From an uncultured Prevotella sp. (GTDB taxonomy: Bacteria > Bacteroidota > Bacteroidia > Bacteroidales > Bacteroidaceae), in contig CAAGIW010000036.1 in assembly GCA_900770025.1 (NCBI GenBank), positions 1 to 51,258 of the forward strand: DNA of 51,258 nt. Direction: 5' to 3'. This document shows positions 8,982 through 16,648 of the stretch, in pieces. The notes beneath the pieces are model-generated. The model did not search any database. It was not told the origin of the DNA and saw nothing but the letters and a program-made list of their open reading frames with translations. The translations under genes and the position numbers were made by a program. The stretch's first letter is position 1, and each line of letters begins with the position of its first letter.

Positions 8982-9623
8982 TCACTCTGAGACAGGGCGA
9001 ATAGGATAACCACTATAGCGATTGAAAAATAACACGTCGAAGAAGAACGATTGGAAGTAGAGGAAATAGGCACCGCTCTTGGTCTTAGGCGTAGAACTCC
9101 AGTAAACGCCATATTCTCCATCGTGGTTAACTGATGCCTCTCTATGCCAACCAGCGGCAGGGAGAAAGATCGAGTTGCCATTTTTTTTGCTGCTTACAAG
9201 GTAGCCGTTGTTACCTCCTTGTGATGTCCACGTCCATGTACATTTCTTTACAAGTTCTTTACATTCTTTTTTTGTCGGCAATCTCCAAGTACTTCCCCAG
9301 TGGACACGGGCAGCATCATACTGGGAGTTACCGGCAATGTTTCTCATTTTCTTTTCGTGTGTATTGCAATTTTTTTCGGTATATTCTGACTTGGTGCTTG
9401 TCTCACCCCAAGCAAAATAATCACCACACTCTGACGGTGAGGAAGCACCTACATTGCATGTTGCCCACTTTACGCTCAAACCCAAATCCACCCATTCATG
9501 GCCGTTGATGGTGCCTGTGGTGGAGCGGTTGGAGGACGTCTTAGTTGATTGTGTTGTCACATTCTGTGCCATTACCATCAATGGCAGAAGGGTGACAAAG
9601 AAAATGTTGATAAATCTTTTCAT
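8982..9623 (-). CDS. Secreted FISUMP-domain protein
   Basis: 213 residues with a signal peptide (MKRFINIFFVTLLPLMVMAQ). A Fibrobacter-succinogenes-major-paralogous (FISUMP)-type domain follows, with the usual Bacteroidales markers GHEWVDLGLSVKWATCNVGA, CGDYFAWGET, WRLPTKKECKELV and the terminal GYPIRPVSE. These domains are abundant in surface or secreted proteins of Bacteroidales; their molecular role is not established. The gene is monocistronic. A degenerate -7-like sequence (TATCCGTTG) lies upstream on the minus strand but is not a good match. Confidence 0.75.
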   Translation of the reverse strand: MKRFINIFFVTLLPLMVMAQNVTTQSTKTSSNRSTTGTINGHEWVDLGLSVKWATCNVGASSPSECGDYFAWGETSTKSEYTEKNCNTHEKKMRNIAGNSQYDAARVHWGSTWRLPTKKECKELVKKCTWTWTSQGGNNGYLVSSKKNGNSIFLPAAGWHREASVNHDGEYGVYWSSTPKTKSGAYFLYFQSFFFDVLFFNRYSGYPIRPVSE

Positions 9624-9746
9624 TTTGTTTGTATTGTAGAATTAACTTTTTGATGACAACGGATACAATTGGAAACAACATTTGACACATATATAAATAT
9701 GCACAGCGATTCGGTCGCCATCAACGATATGGGAGGAATGGCGGAA

Positions 9747-10019
9747 CTATTTCTTCTTGCGCCTTTTTATGAAAGACAAGGCGGTGCCGTAGTGCTTCAT
9801 CAGTTTTCTTACCATCAGGAAGGCATCGATGGCCGTGATGCTGTTGCCAATCAGGTTGGCAATCTGCTCGCCTTTGGTGGTTGCTTTCCCGGGGGTGGTC
9901 AGTGAATGCCACAAGGCTGCAACTTCGTCCTCCTTGGTTGCTATTTCCTTGGAAAGTTGCCTCTTGCGCAGGGCAAGGTCTTCCGTGGTATTATAAATAT
10001 GTGTGCCTTCTGTTTGCAT
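9747..10019 (-). CDS. Small conserved cytoplasmic protein of the YtxH/holin-like cluster
   Basis: 90 residues from the ATG at 10017-10019, rich in Lys and Glu. Residues 15-45 probably form a coiled coil (RKRQLSKEIATKEDEVAALW) and the tail is very basic (IKRRKKK). I do not recognise a named domain. It is the third gene of a leftward cluster (YtxH, holin-like, this), a combination common in Bacteroidetes and thought to concern the envelope or stress. The frame is open further upstream, but that part overlaps the holin-like gene, so this start is preferred. Confidence 0.6.
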   Translation of the reverse strand: MQTEGTHIYNTTEDLALRKRQLSKEIATKEDEVAALWHSLTTPGKATTKGEQIANLIGNSITAIDAFLMVRKLMKHYGTALSFIKRRKKK

Positions 10020-10045
10020 GTCTGTGATGTAAGGGGGTGAAGTTG

Positions 10046-10396
10046 TCAATCGGATAACAGGATATGGGTCAAGAGACGCACCAACGGCTTCTCTATCCAT
10101 GCTTTTTTGTTGTAACCCACCAAGATGAGCAGCAATAGAAAGGCAGCCCCCATGATAGCGAACGCACCAGCCATGCCTACGTATTGCTCTAACCAATAGA
10201 CGATGGCAAAAGAGAAATAGAACAATACGGCCACAACAAGGATGAGCGTGATGATGGTGACACACAGGGCAGAAAGCAGTTTGACAATCTTGTCGAGTGC
10301 GTCAATCTTCAGATACTCTCCCTTCAGCTCAAAGTATTCCTTGAGCCGTTCTATGAGTTGTGTCAAAGACTCTACGTTTTTGTCGCTTGAAAACAT
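10046..10396 (-). CDS. Phage-holin-family membrane protein (holin-X/DUF-type)
   Basis: 116 residues: an amphipathic N-terminal helix (ESLTQLIERLKEYFELKGEY), then two membrane segments (about 42-66 and 74-94) and a short basic tail (YNKKAWIEKPL). This is the layout of the Phage_holin_3_6-like proteins that Bacteroidetes carry next to YtxH genes. These are chromosomal envelope proteins, not evidence of a prophage. It lies between the YtxH gene and the 90-residue gene, all read leftward. Confidence 0.65.
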   Translation of the reverse strand: MFSSDKNVESLTQLIERLKEYFELKGEYLKIDALDKIVKLLSALCVTIITLILVVAVLFYFSFAIVYWLEQYVGMAGAFAIMGAAFLLLLILVGYNKKAWIEKPLVRLLTHILLSD

Positions 10397-10435
10397 GTGT
10401 GCGTGGGTTTGAAGACTTGGAAAAACAAGTAGCAG

Positions 10436-10489
10436 AGCAGTGCGTAAAGGTGTTACGTATTTGAATATTTTCCCTCTTCACGCACTGCT
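10436..10489. other. Inverted repeat between the YtxH and holin-like genes
   Basis: AGCAGTGCGTAAAG and CTTCACGCACTGCT pair over 14 positions with one mismatch, around a 26-nt loop, in the 109-nt gap between the two genes. Without a U-tract it may be an RNA-processing or attenuation hairpin rather than a full terminator. Confidence 0.6.
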
Positions 10490-10505
10490 TGAACTACGAT
10501 GGACC

Positions 10506-10718
10506 TTACTCGGCAGGATTGGCTTCCTGAATGTCATCAACCAAGTCGCATACTTCCTTGCGGCTCAGTTTGATGTTGTGCTTCTTCAGAAAATCCTCTA
10601 CTGTTCCGGTCAGTTTCTCACGTGTGTCAACACCTTTTTCTGGAGCAAAGAGCAAACCTGCCACTGCTCCGACCAATGCACCTCCTAAGAATGCGCTGAT
10701 GTAACCTAAACTTTTCAT
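10506..10718 (-). CDS. YtxH-domain protein
   Basis: 70 residues with the YtxH hallmark: a Gly/Ala-rich membrane helix (ISAFLGGALVGAVAGLLFAP) followed at once by EKGVDTREKL and a short amphipathic helix. YtxH proteins are small membrane-anchored proteins linked to general stress in Firmicutes; the role in Bacteroidetes is unknown. It is first in the leftward cluster. Confidence 0.75.
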   Translation of the reverse strand: MKSLGYISAFLGGALVGAVAGLLFAPEKGVDTREKLTGTVEDFLKKHNIKLSRKEVCDLVDDIQEANPAE

Positions 10719-10810
10719 GTTCTCGCGTGTTGTTTTGTGGTTTTACAATGTTTCGGATTGAAGATGCTCGGAAGCGGTTGGCATCCCTTGTACTTCTTTC
10801 CTTTCTGTTG

Positions 10811-10818
10811 CAAATGTA
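10811..10818 (-). promoter_or_regulatory. -7 box for the YtxH cluster
   Basis: The minus strand reads TACATTTG followed by C, an exact TAnnTTTG match 93 nt upstream of the YtxH start. No obvious -33 TTG is present. Confidence 0.5.
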
Positions 10819-10926
10819 TGGAATGTTTTCTGAAAAACGTCTATGATTTCTACGATTTTTTGTTAAATTGACACGATTTTTGCTATTTAACAAACTTTAG
10901 AAGCCGCATCCGCTTCATTTACATTC

Positions 10927-10934
10927 TAATTTTG
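10927..10934 (+). promoter_or_regulatory. -7 box for the SPOR lipoprotein gene
   Basis: TAATTTTG lies about 90 nt upstream of the ATG. The flanking bases (CTAATTTTGTA, then TCGCAAAAA after a short gap) recur in the thrS promoter at 14554-14573. The -33 region is not recognisable. Confidence 0.5.
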
Positions 10935-11025
10935 TAACTTCGCAAAAATTATGTGCCGATGAGGTGCTGTTTCAATCGATCATGGAATCATTCGCGTTTA
11001 ATCAAATACAAAATATCGAGAGACT

Positions 11026-11523
11026 ATGAAGAAAATAATGGTTGTGGTGGCTTCCTTGTGTGTGGCCATGTCTTTTACAGGCTGTAAGTCAAGCGAAAGC
11101 GCATATAAGAAGGCATACGAGAAGGCGAAGGCCCAGGAGGCCTCACAGGCACCTGCAGAGCAGATGCAGCAAGACCAGAGTGCAGTGGTGACACCCGTGG
11201 AGGAGAAGCCTGTCACTGAGGTGAGAATTGTGGATAATGCAGACAACGTGCAGGTGCGTCAGGAAAAGGTTTCCGTGGTCAACGGTTCGGGCTTGAAGAA
11301 CTACAGCGTTGTTGTGGGTTCGTTCTTGAGCAGGGCAAACGCAGAAGGACTGCAGCAGCAGCTTCGTGACGCCGGCTATGATGCACAGTTGGTGAAGAAC
11401 GAGGAGCGCAACATGTTCCGCGTGGTGGCCGCCACGTTTGACAGCAAGGCCGATGCCGCTGCCAGCAGAAACGAATTCAGAGCCAAGTATCCCGATGCCT
11501 GGCTGCTCAACAACGCACAGTAA
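11026..11523 (+). CDS. SPOR-domain lipoprotein
   Basis: 165 residues with a lipoprotein signal (MKKIMVVVASLCVAMSFTGC, lipidated Cys about residue 20), a charged Ala/Gln/Glu-rich linker and a C-terminal SPOR domain (about 88-160: LKNYSVVVGSFLSRANAEGL ... MFRVVAATFDSKADA). SPOR domains bind denuded septal peptidoglycan, so the protein is probably tethered to a membrane and acts at division sites. It heads a plus-strand run that continues with ruvX 45 nt downstream. Confidence 0.85.
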   Translation: MKKIMVVVASLCVAMSFTGCKSSESAYKKAYEKAKAQEASQAPAEQMQQDQSAVVTPVEEKPVTEVRIVDNADNVQVRQEKVSVVNGSGLKNYSVVVGSFLSRANAEGLQQQLRDAGYDAQLVKNEERNMFRVVAATFDSKADAAASRNEFRAKYPDAWLLNNAQ

Positions 11524-11568
11524 AGTGTTTCCATTTCTGTAAGGACACTCTCTTGAACCATAGGCGCT

Positions 11569-12003
11569 GTGGCGAGGATATTGGCGGTTGATTACGGAAA
11601 GAAGAGAACAGGATTGGCAGTGACCGACCCTCTGCAACTGATTGCAGGTGGGTTGGCCACTGTGCCTACGAATGACCTATTTGCTTTTCTGACTGACTAT
11701 TTCGGAAAGGAAAAGGTGGAACGGGTGGTGGTGGGAGAACCGCGACAGAATGACGGGAGCCCCAGTGAGAACTATGCCCGTGTGAAACAGTTTGCCGCTT
11801 CTTTCAAAAAGAGATTTCCGCACATCCCCATCGACTTCTATGATGAACGCTTCACTTCCGTGTTGGCACACCATGCGATAATAGAGGGAGGCCTGAAAAA
11901 GAAGACAAGACAAGACAAGGCACTGGTGGATGAGGTGAGTGCCATTATCATACTGCAAGACTACATGTCTGCTCAAAAATTTCAACTAAGGAAGAATACA
12001 TAA
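11569..12003 (+). CDS. ruvX: YqgF/RuvX family nuclease (putative Holliday junction resolvase)
   Basis: 144 residues of normal YqgF length. RNase H-fold markers are ILAVDYGKKRTGLAVTDP at the N-terminus, VVVGEPRQNDGS in the middle, the acidic pair in FYDERFTS and the final VDEVSAIIILQDYM. Family members act in pre-16S rRNA maturation or junction resolution. The start is a GTG at 11569, 45 nt after the SPOR gene; no in-frame ATG suits the conserved N-terminus. def starts one base after the stop codon. Confidence 0.9.
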   Translation: MARILAVDYGKKRTGLAVTDPLQLIAGGLATVPTNDLFAFLTDYFGKEKVERVVVGEPRQNDGSPSENYARVKQFAASFKKRFPHIPIDFYDERFTSVLAHHAIIEGGLKKKTRQDKALVDEVSAIIILQDYMSAQKFQLRKNT

Positions 12004-12004
12004 A

Positions 12005-12565
12005 ATGATTTTACCGATATACATTTACGGTCAGCCGGTATTGAGAAAGGTGGCCGAGGATATTACAGCAGATTATCCCGGTCTTGCTGATTTCATCAAG
12101 GACATGTGGGACACCTTGGCAGATTCCGAGGGAATCGGATTGGCTGCTCCACAGGTGGGACGCTCCGTTAGGATTGTTGTGATTGATTTGGATGTGCTTT
12201 CTGATGATCTGCCTGAATACAAGGGCTTCAGAAAGGTGTTCATCAACCCCCATATCGTGGAGTATGACGATACCCATACCGATGTGTCGGAAGAGGGATG
12301 CCTGAGTCTTCCGGCAATCCATGAGCGAGTGCAGCGCCCCACACGCATCCATGTCACTTACTTGGATGAGCAGATGCAACCGCACGACGAGTGGGTGCAG
12401 GGATATTTGGCAAGGGTGATGCAGCATGAATTTGACCATTTGGAAGGAAAGGTTTTTGTTGATCGCATATCGCCGCTGCGCAAACAGCTTATCAAGAGTA
12501 AGCTGAGGGCATTGCTGCAAGGACGTTTCCGTTGCGGATATAAGACCAAATTATCTGCAAGATGA
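12005..12565 (+). CDS. def: Peptide deformylase
   Basis: 186 residues that remove the N-formyl group from new proteins. All three metal/active-site motifs are present: GIGLAAPQVG (about 44-53), EEGCLSLP with the metal-binding Cys (about 97-104) and QHEFDHLEGKVF with the two His ligands and catalytic Glu. The start is one base after the ruvX stop, and its end overlaps the next gene by ATGA, so translation is coupled across the three genes. Confidence 0.95.
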   Translation: MILPIYIYGQPVLRKVAEDITADYPGLADFIKDMWDTLADSEGIGLAAPQVGRSVRIVVIDLDVLSDDLPEYKGFRKVFINPHIVEYDDTHTDVSEEGCLSLPAIHERVQRPTRIHVTYLDEQMQPHDEWVQGYLARVMQHEFDHLEGKVFVDRISPLRKQLIKSKLRALLQGRFRCGYKTKLSAR

Positions 12566-14517
12566 GGCGTTTTATCATACTGCTATTATTTTCTTTCCTA
12601 CAATTATCAGCATATTCCCAATACAACACCGACCGATTACTGATGATAGGGCGCAGTGCGCTCTATTATGAAGACTATGTGCTTTCCATCCAGTATTTTA
12701 ATCAGGCGATAAGTGCCAAGCCTTATCTTTATGAACCCTGGTTCTTCCGTGGATTGGCAAAGTATTACTTGGAAGACTTCCTTGGAGCGGAAACCGATTG
12801 TACCAAGGCGATAGAACGCAATCCCTATGTGGTCAACAACTATGAATTGAGGGCCATTGTAAGAATCAAGAGAAACAATTTTCAGGGAGCGGCAGGCGAT
12901 TACAGCAAGGCCATCAAGTATGCCCCCGACAATCAGAACCTGTGGCATAACCGAGTGCTTTGCCATATTCAGAACAAGGACTATCGTCAGGCAATCACCG
13001 AATTAGACACCATCTCCCACAGATGGTCGGGATATGCCCCTGCATACAGCATGAGGGCAGAGGTACTGCTGTTGCAGAAAGACACTGTTCAGGCGTTAGA
13101 GGCACTGGATAAAAGCATTGAGATTGACGCATACGATGGGGTGGTGTGGGCCGCAAAAAGCAATATCTATCTGAGTCGTGGACAATGGAAATCTGCGGAG
13201 GAGTCGTTAGACAAGGCCATCCATCTCAAACCCAAGCAATCCGGCTACTACATCAACAGAGCACTGGCACGACTGAAGCAGAACAACCTGCGCGGTGCCA
13301 TGGCCGATTATGACACGGCATTGGATGTGGATCCCAACAATTATCTGGGACACTACAACCGAGGTTTGCTGCGTGCACAGGTGGGCGACGACAACAGGGC
13401 GATTACCGACTTTGACTTTGTGCTGGGGGTGGCCCCCGACGATTACATGGCACTCTTCAACCGTGCCTTACTGCTGGAAACCACGGGCGACCTGAAAAGG
13501 GCCATTGCCGACCTCTCGAAAATCATTGAGCAATATCCGAACTTCTGGGCAGGCTTGGAGCACCGTGCGGCATGTTACAGAAAGTTGGGCATGACGAAAA
13601 AAGCGGAACAGGATGAGTTCCGGGTATATAAGGCACAGTTGTACAAGCATCTGTACGGCATACAACCCAGGTTGAACAAGGAGCAACTGCGCAAACGGAG
13701 TGATGAGGATTTGGACAAATACAACCAGATTGTGATTGCCGATGAGCAGGAGGAAGTGCACGAATACAAGAACGAATACAGAGGCAAAGTGCAAAACCGA
13801 AGGGTGGATATGGCTTTCAAACCGATGTATGCCATGTCGTATCAGAATGCGCATAGTGATGTGAAACGTTATGTGCCCTTCTCGCCGGAAATAGAGGCCA
13901 TCAACCATCAGAACCTTTTCGGCAAAAAGATTTATATATCGTGTGACGTACCTGCCCTCACGGAAAGCGAATCCAAGGAATACTTCGACTATATAGCCCT
14001 TCTTTCAGAACTTGCAGGAAAAACGGAGACTTACAAGTTGACCAGCGTGCTGCTGCAAAGAGCAATAGCCTATACCGTGACCCAGAATCTTGATGAAGCC
14101 AAGGACGACCTTTCGGCATGTATCAAGGCTGACAGCAGTATGGTGGTGGCATATTGGCAGCGGGCCCTCTGTCATGCCAAGCAGGCAGACTTCCTCAAAT
14201 CTCAGGGAAAGGAGTATCAGCTGATGCTCATATCGGCCCTCAATGATCTGTCGGCAGCCATCCGTCTTGACCAGCAGAATCCTTATCTGTATTACAACCG
14301 TGCCAATGTGTATGTTATGCTCAACGACATGGTGCGTGCCGTGGAGGACTACTCGCGTGCCATCGTCTTGGACAAGAACATGGCAGAGGCTTATTACAAC
14401 CGAGGAATAGCCCGTATTCGGTCAGAGCGCAGGGCGCAGGGCGTGCAGGATTTGAGCAAGGCTGGTGAATTGGGACTGTATGAGGCATACAGCATCATCA
14501 AGCAGACAACAAAATAA
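12562..14517 (+). CDS. Secreted or periplasmic TPR-repeat protein
   Basis: 651 residues with a signal peptide (MRRFIILLLFSFLQLSAYSQ) and about ten tetratricopeptide repeats in two blocks (roughly 25-345 and 490-645). Typical units contain YYINRALARLKQNNLRGAMA and YNRGLLRAQVGDDNRAITDF. A charged, repeat-free linker lies between (around 350-480, with LRKRSDEDLDKYNQIVIADE). TPR proteins are scaffolds; the partner here is not known. The gene overlaps def by four bases (ATGA) and ends 76 nt before thrS, which has its own promoter. Confidence 0.8.
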   Translation: MRRFIILLLFSFLQLSAYSQYNTDRLLMIGRSALYYEDYVLSIQYFNQAISAKPYLYEPWFFRGLAKYYLEDFLGAETDCTKAIERNPYVVNNYELRAIVRIKRNNFQGAAGDYSKAIKYAPDNQNLWHNRVLCHIQNKDYRQAITELDTISHRWSGYAPAYSMRAEVLLLQKDTVQALEALDKSIEIDAYDGVVWAAKSNIYLSRGQWKSAEESLDKAIHLKPKQSGYYINRALARLKQNNLRGAMADYDTALDVDPNNYLGHYNRGLLRAQVGDDNRAITDFDFVLGVAPDDYMALFNRALLLETTGDLKRAIADLSKIIEQYPNFWAGLEHRAACYRKLGMTKKAEQDEFRVYKAQLYKHLYGIQPRLNKEQLRKRSDEDLDKYNQIVIADEQEEVHEYKNEYRGKVQNRRVDMAFKPMYAMSYQNAHSDVKRYVPFSPEIEAINHQNLFGKKIYISCDVPALTESESKEYFDYIALLSELAGKTETYKLTSVLLQRAIAYTVTQNLDEAKDDLSACIKADSSMVVAYWQRALCHAKQADFLKSQGKEYQLMLISALNDLSAAIRLDQQNPYLYYNRANVYVMLNDMVRAVEDYSRAIVLDKNMAEAYYNRGIARIRSERRAQGVQDLSKAGELGLYEAYSIIKQTTK

Positions 14518-14530
14518 TTTTCCGCAATCC

Positions 14531-14562
14531 TTGCGCAGTTACAGATTTAAACACTAATTTTG
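14531..14562 (+). promoter_or_regulatory. thrS promoter
   Basis: TTG at 14531-14533, a 21-nt spacer and TAATTTTG at 14555-14562 match the Bacteroidetes consensus. The 5' leader is only about 28 nt, so no T-box or long attenuator is present. Confidence 0.65.
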
Positions 14563-14593
14563 TAGTCGCAAAAAACAAACATATATTGTAGAT

Positions 14594-16537
14594 ATGATAA
14601 ACATTCAATTTCCGGATGGCTCTGTTCGCTCGTATGAGCAGGGTGTGACCGGACTTCAGATTGCCGAAAGCATTTCACCTGCTTTGGCACGCGACGTAAT
14701 CGCCTGCGGCGTAAACGGTGAAACAGTAGAATTGAACCGTCCTATCAATGAGGATTCTTCCATTGCCCTGTACAAATGGGACGATGAGGAGGGCAAACAT
14801 GCCTTCTGGCACACCTCGGCGCATTTGCTGGCAGAGGCCTTGCAGGAGTTGTATCCCGGCATCCAGTTTGGCTTTGGCCCTGCCATCGAAAACGGCTTCT
14901 TCTATGATGTGTTGCTCCCCGGTGGAGAAAGCATCAAGGAGGGTGACTTCCCGCAGATAGAGGCAAAGATGAAAGAGTTGGCCGGCAAGAAAGAACCCGT
15001 TGTGCGCAAGGAGGTGGCAAAGGCCGATGCGCTGAAGGAGTTCGCCGCCGCTGGTCAGACCTACAAGTGCGAGCACATTGACCAGGATTTGGAAGACGGT
15101 TCCATCACCACCTATACACAAGGTGCTTTTACTGATTTGTGCAAGGGTCCCCATTTGCTGAATACGGGTGCCATCAAAGCCGTGAAACTGACCAGTGTGG
15201 CAGGCGCTTTCTGGCGTGGCGATGCCAACCGTGAGCAGATGCAGCGCCTTTACGGCATTTCTTTCCCCAAGAAAAAAATGCTCGACGAGTATCTGGTGAT
15301 GATAGAAGAGGCCAAGAAGAGAGACCACCGCAAGATTGGCAAGGAAATGGAACTCTTTATGTTCTCGGAGAAAGTGGGTAAGGGTTTGCCCATCTGGTTG
15401 CCCAAGGGCACCGAGTTGCGCCTGCGCCTGCAAGACCATCTGCGCAAGGTGCAGAAACGTTTTGGCTATCAGGAAGTGATCACTCCCCATATCGGTTCCA
15501 AGAATCTCTATGTCACCAGTGGGCACTATGCGCACTATGGCAAGGATTCGTTCCAACCCATCCACACCCCAGAGGAGGATGAGGAATATATGCTCAAGCC
15601 GATGAACTGTCCGCACCACTGTGAAATCTTTGCATGGAAACCGCGTTCATACAAAGATCTTCCCCTGCGCATAGCTGAGTTTGGTACGGTGTATCGCTAT
15701 GAACAGAGTGGTGAGTTGCACGGACTTACCCGCGTGCGTTCGTTTACACAGGATGATGCCCACCTGTTCTGTCGTCCGGATCAGGTGAAGCAGGAATTTC
15801 TCAATGTGATGGATATCATTCAGATTGTGCTCACCGCTTTTGGATTCAACTTTGAGGCACAAATCTCGTTGCGCGACCCCAACGACCATGAGAAATACGT
15901 TGGCAGCGATGAGGATTGGGCCCGCTCGGAGGCAGCCATCGTTGAGGCTTGCAGGGAGAAGGGACTGAATGCTAAGATTGAGTATGGAGAAGCCGCTTTC
16001 TATGGGCCGAAGCTCGACTTTATGATCAAGGATGCCATTGGCCGCCGTTGGCAGTTGGGTACCATTCAGGTGGATTATAACCTGCCCAAACGCTTCCAAC
16101 TGGAATATACCGATGAGGACAATACCAAAAAGACACCGGTGATGATTCATCGTGCACCGTTCGGTTCCATGGAGCGTTTCTGTGCAGTGCTGATAGAACA
16201 TACGGCAGGTCATTTCCCATTGTGGCTCACTCCTGACCAGGTGGCTATTCTGCCTATTTCGGAGAAATACAATGATTATGCGCATCAAGTGGCACAATAC
16301 TTTGACAAAGTTGGAGTGCGTGCCACTATTGACGACAGAAATGAGAAGATTGGCCGCAAGGTACGCGACAATGAGTTGAAGCGTGTGCCCTACATGGTTA
16401 TTGTAGGAGAAAAGGAACAGGCTGATGGTACTGTGGCCGTTCGTCCTCAGGGAGGTGGCGAACAGTCGGTCATGAGCATGGAAGAGTTTGCCAAGAGAAT
16501 CAACGATGAAGTGGCAGAGATGACCAAGGACTTCTAA
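14594..16537 (+). CDS. thrS: Threonyl-tRNA synthetase
   Basis: 647 residues, full length for a class II ThrRS. Order: TGS domain (about 1-60), editing domain with HTSAHLLAEAL and the later KGPHLLNTG, catalytic domain with motif 2 (YRYEQSGELHGLTRVRSFTQ), zinc ligands in MNCPHHCEIF and near the motif 3 region HRAPFGSMERF, and an anticodon-binding domain from about 545 (VAILPISEKY). The start fits the short leader after the promoter at 14531. A strong terminator follows. Confidence 0.97.
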   Translation: MINIQFPDGSVRSYEQGVTGLQIAESISPALARDVIACGVNGETVELNRPINEDSSIALYKWDDEEGKHAFWHTSAHLLAEALQELYPGIQFGFGPAIENGFFYDVLLPGGESIKEGDFPQIEAKMKELAGKKEPVVRKEVAKADALKEFAAAGQTYKCEHIDQDLEDGSITTYTQGAFTDLCKGPHLLNTGAIKAVKLTSVAGAFWRGDANREQMQRLYGISFPKKKMLDEYLVMIEEAKKRDHRKIGKEMELFMFSEKVGKGLPIWLPKGTELRLRLQDHLRKVQKRFGYQEVITPHIGSKNLYVTSGHYAHYGKDSFQPIHTPEEDEEYMLKPMNCPHHCEIFAWKPRSYKDLPLRIAEFGTVYRYEQSGELHGLTRVRSFTQDDAHLFCRPDQVKQEFLNVMDIIQIVLTAFGFNFEAQISLRDPNDHEKYVGSDEDWARSEAAIVEACREKGLNAKIEYGEAAFYGPKLDFMIKDAIGRRWQLGTIQVDYNLPKRFQLEYTDEDNTKKTPVMIHRAPFGSMERFCAVLIEHTAGHFPLWLTPDQVAILPISEKYNDYAHQVAQYFDKVGVRATIDDRNEKIGRKVRDNELKRVPYMVIVGEKEQADGTVAVRPQGGGEQSVMSMEEFAKRINDEVAEMTKDF

Positions 16538-16556
16538 AGCAGCTTTATCTGTAATT

Positions 16557-16605
16557 AAAAGTCGTAAAGGGGAGAAACAAGGTGTGATTCCCTTTTACGA
16601 CTTTT
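16557..16605 (+). terminator. Rho-independent terminator of thrS
   Basis: AAAAGTCGTAAAGGGGA pairs with TCCCTTTTACGACTTTT around a short loop, ending in a T-run, 20 nt after the thrS stop. Confidence 0.85.
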
Positions 16606-16648
16606 CCCTTAATTCCGCAATACTATTATAAATATAACTTTTTAAGTA

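Noticed and set aside
10046..10396. Holin-like gene as a prophage remnant
   Set aside because: It sits in a chromosomal YtxH cluster and no other phage gene is nearby.
14563..14593. T-box or leader attenuator for thrS
   Set aside because: The leader is only about 28 nt and has no suitable hairpins.
14675..15619. 314-codon open frame opposite thrS
   Set aside because: Antisense shadow of a full-length ThrRS; no domain.
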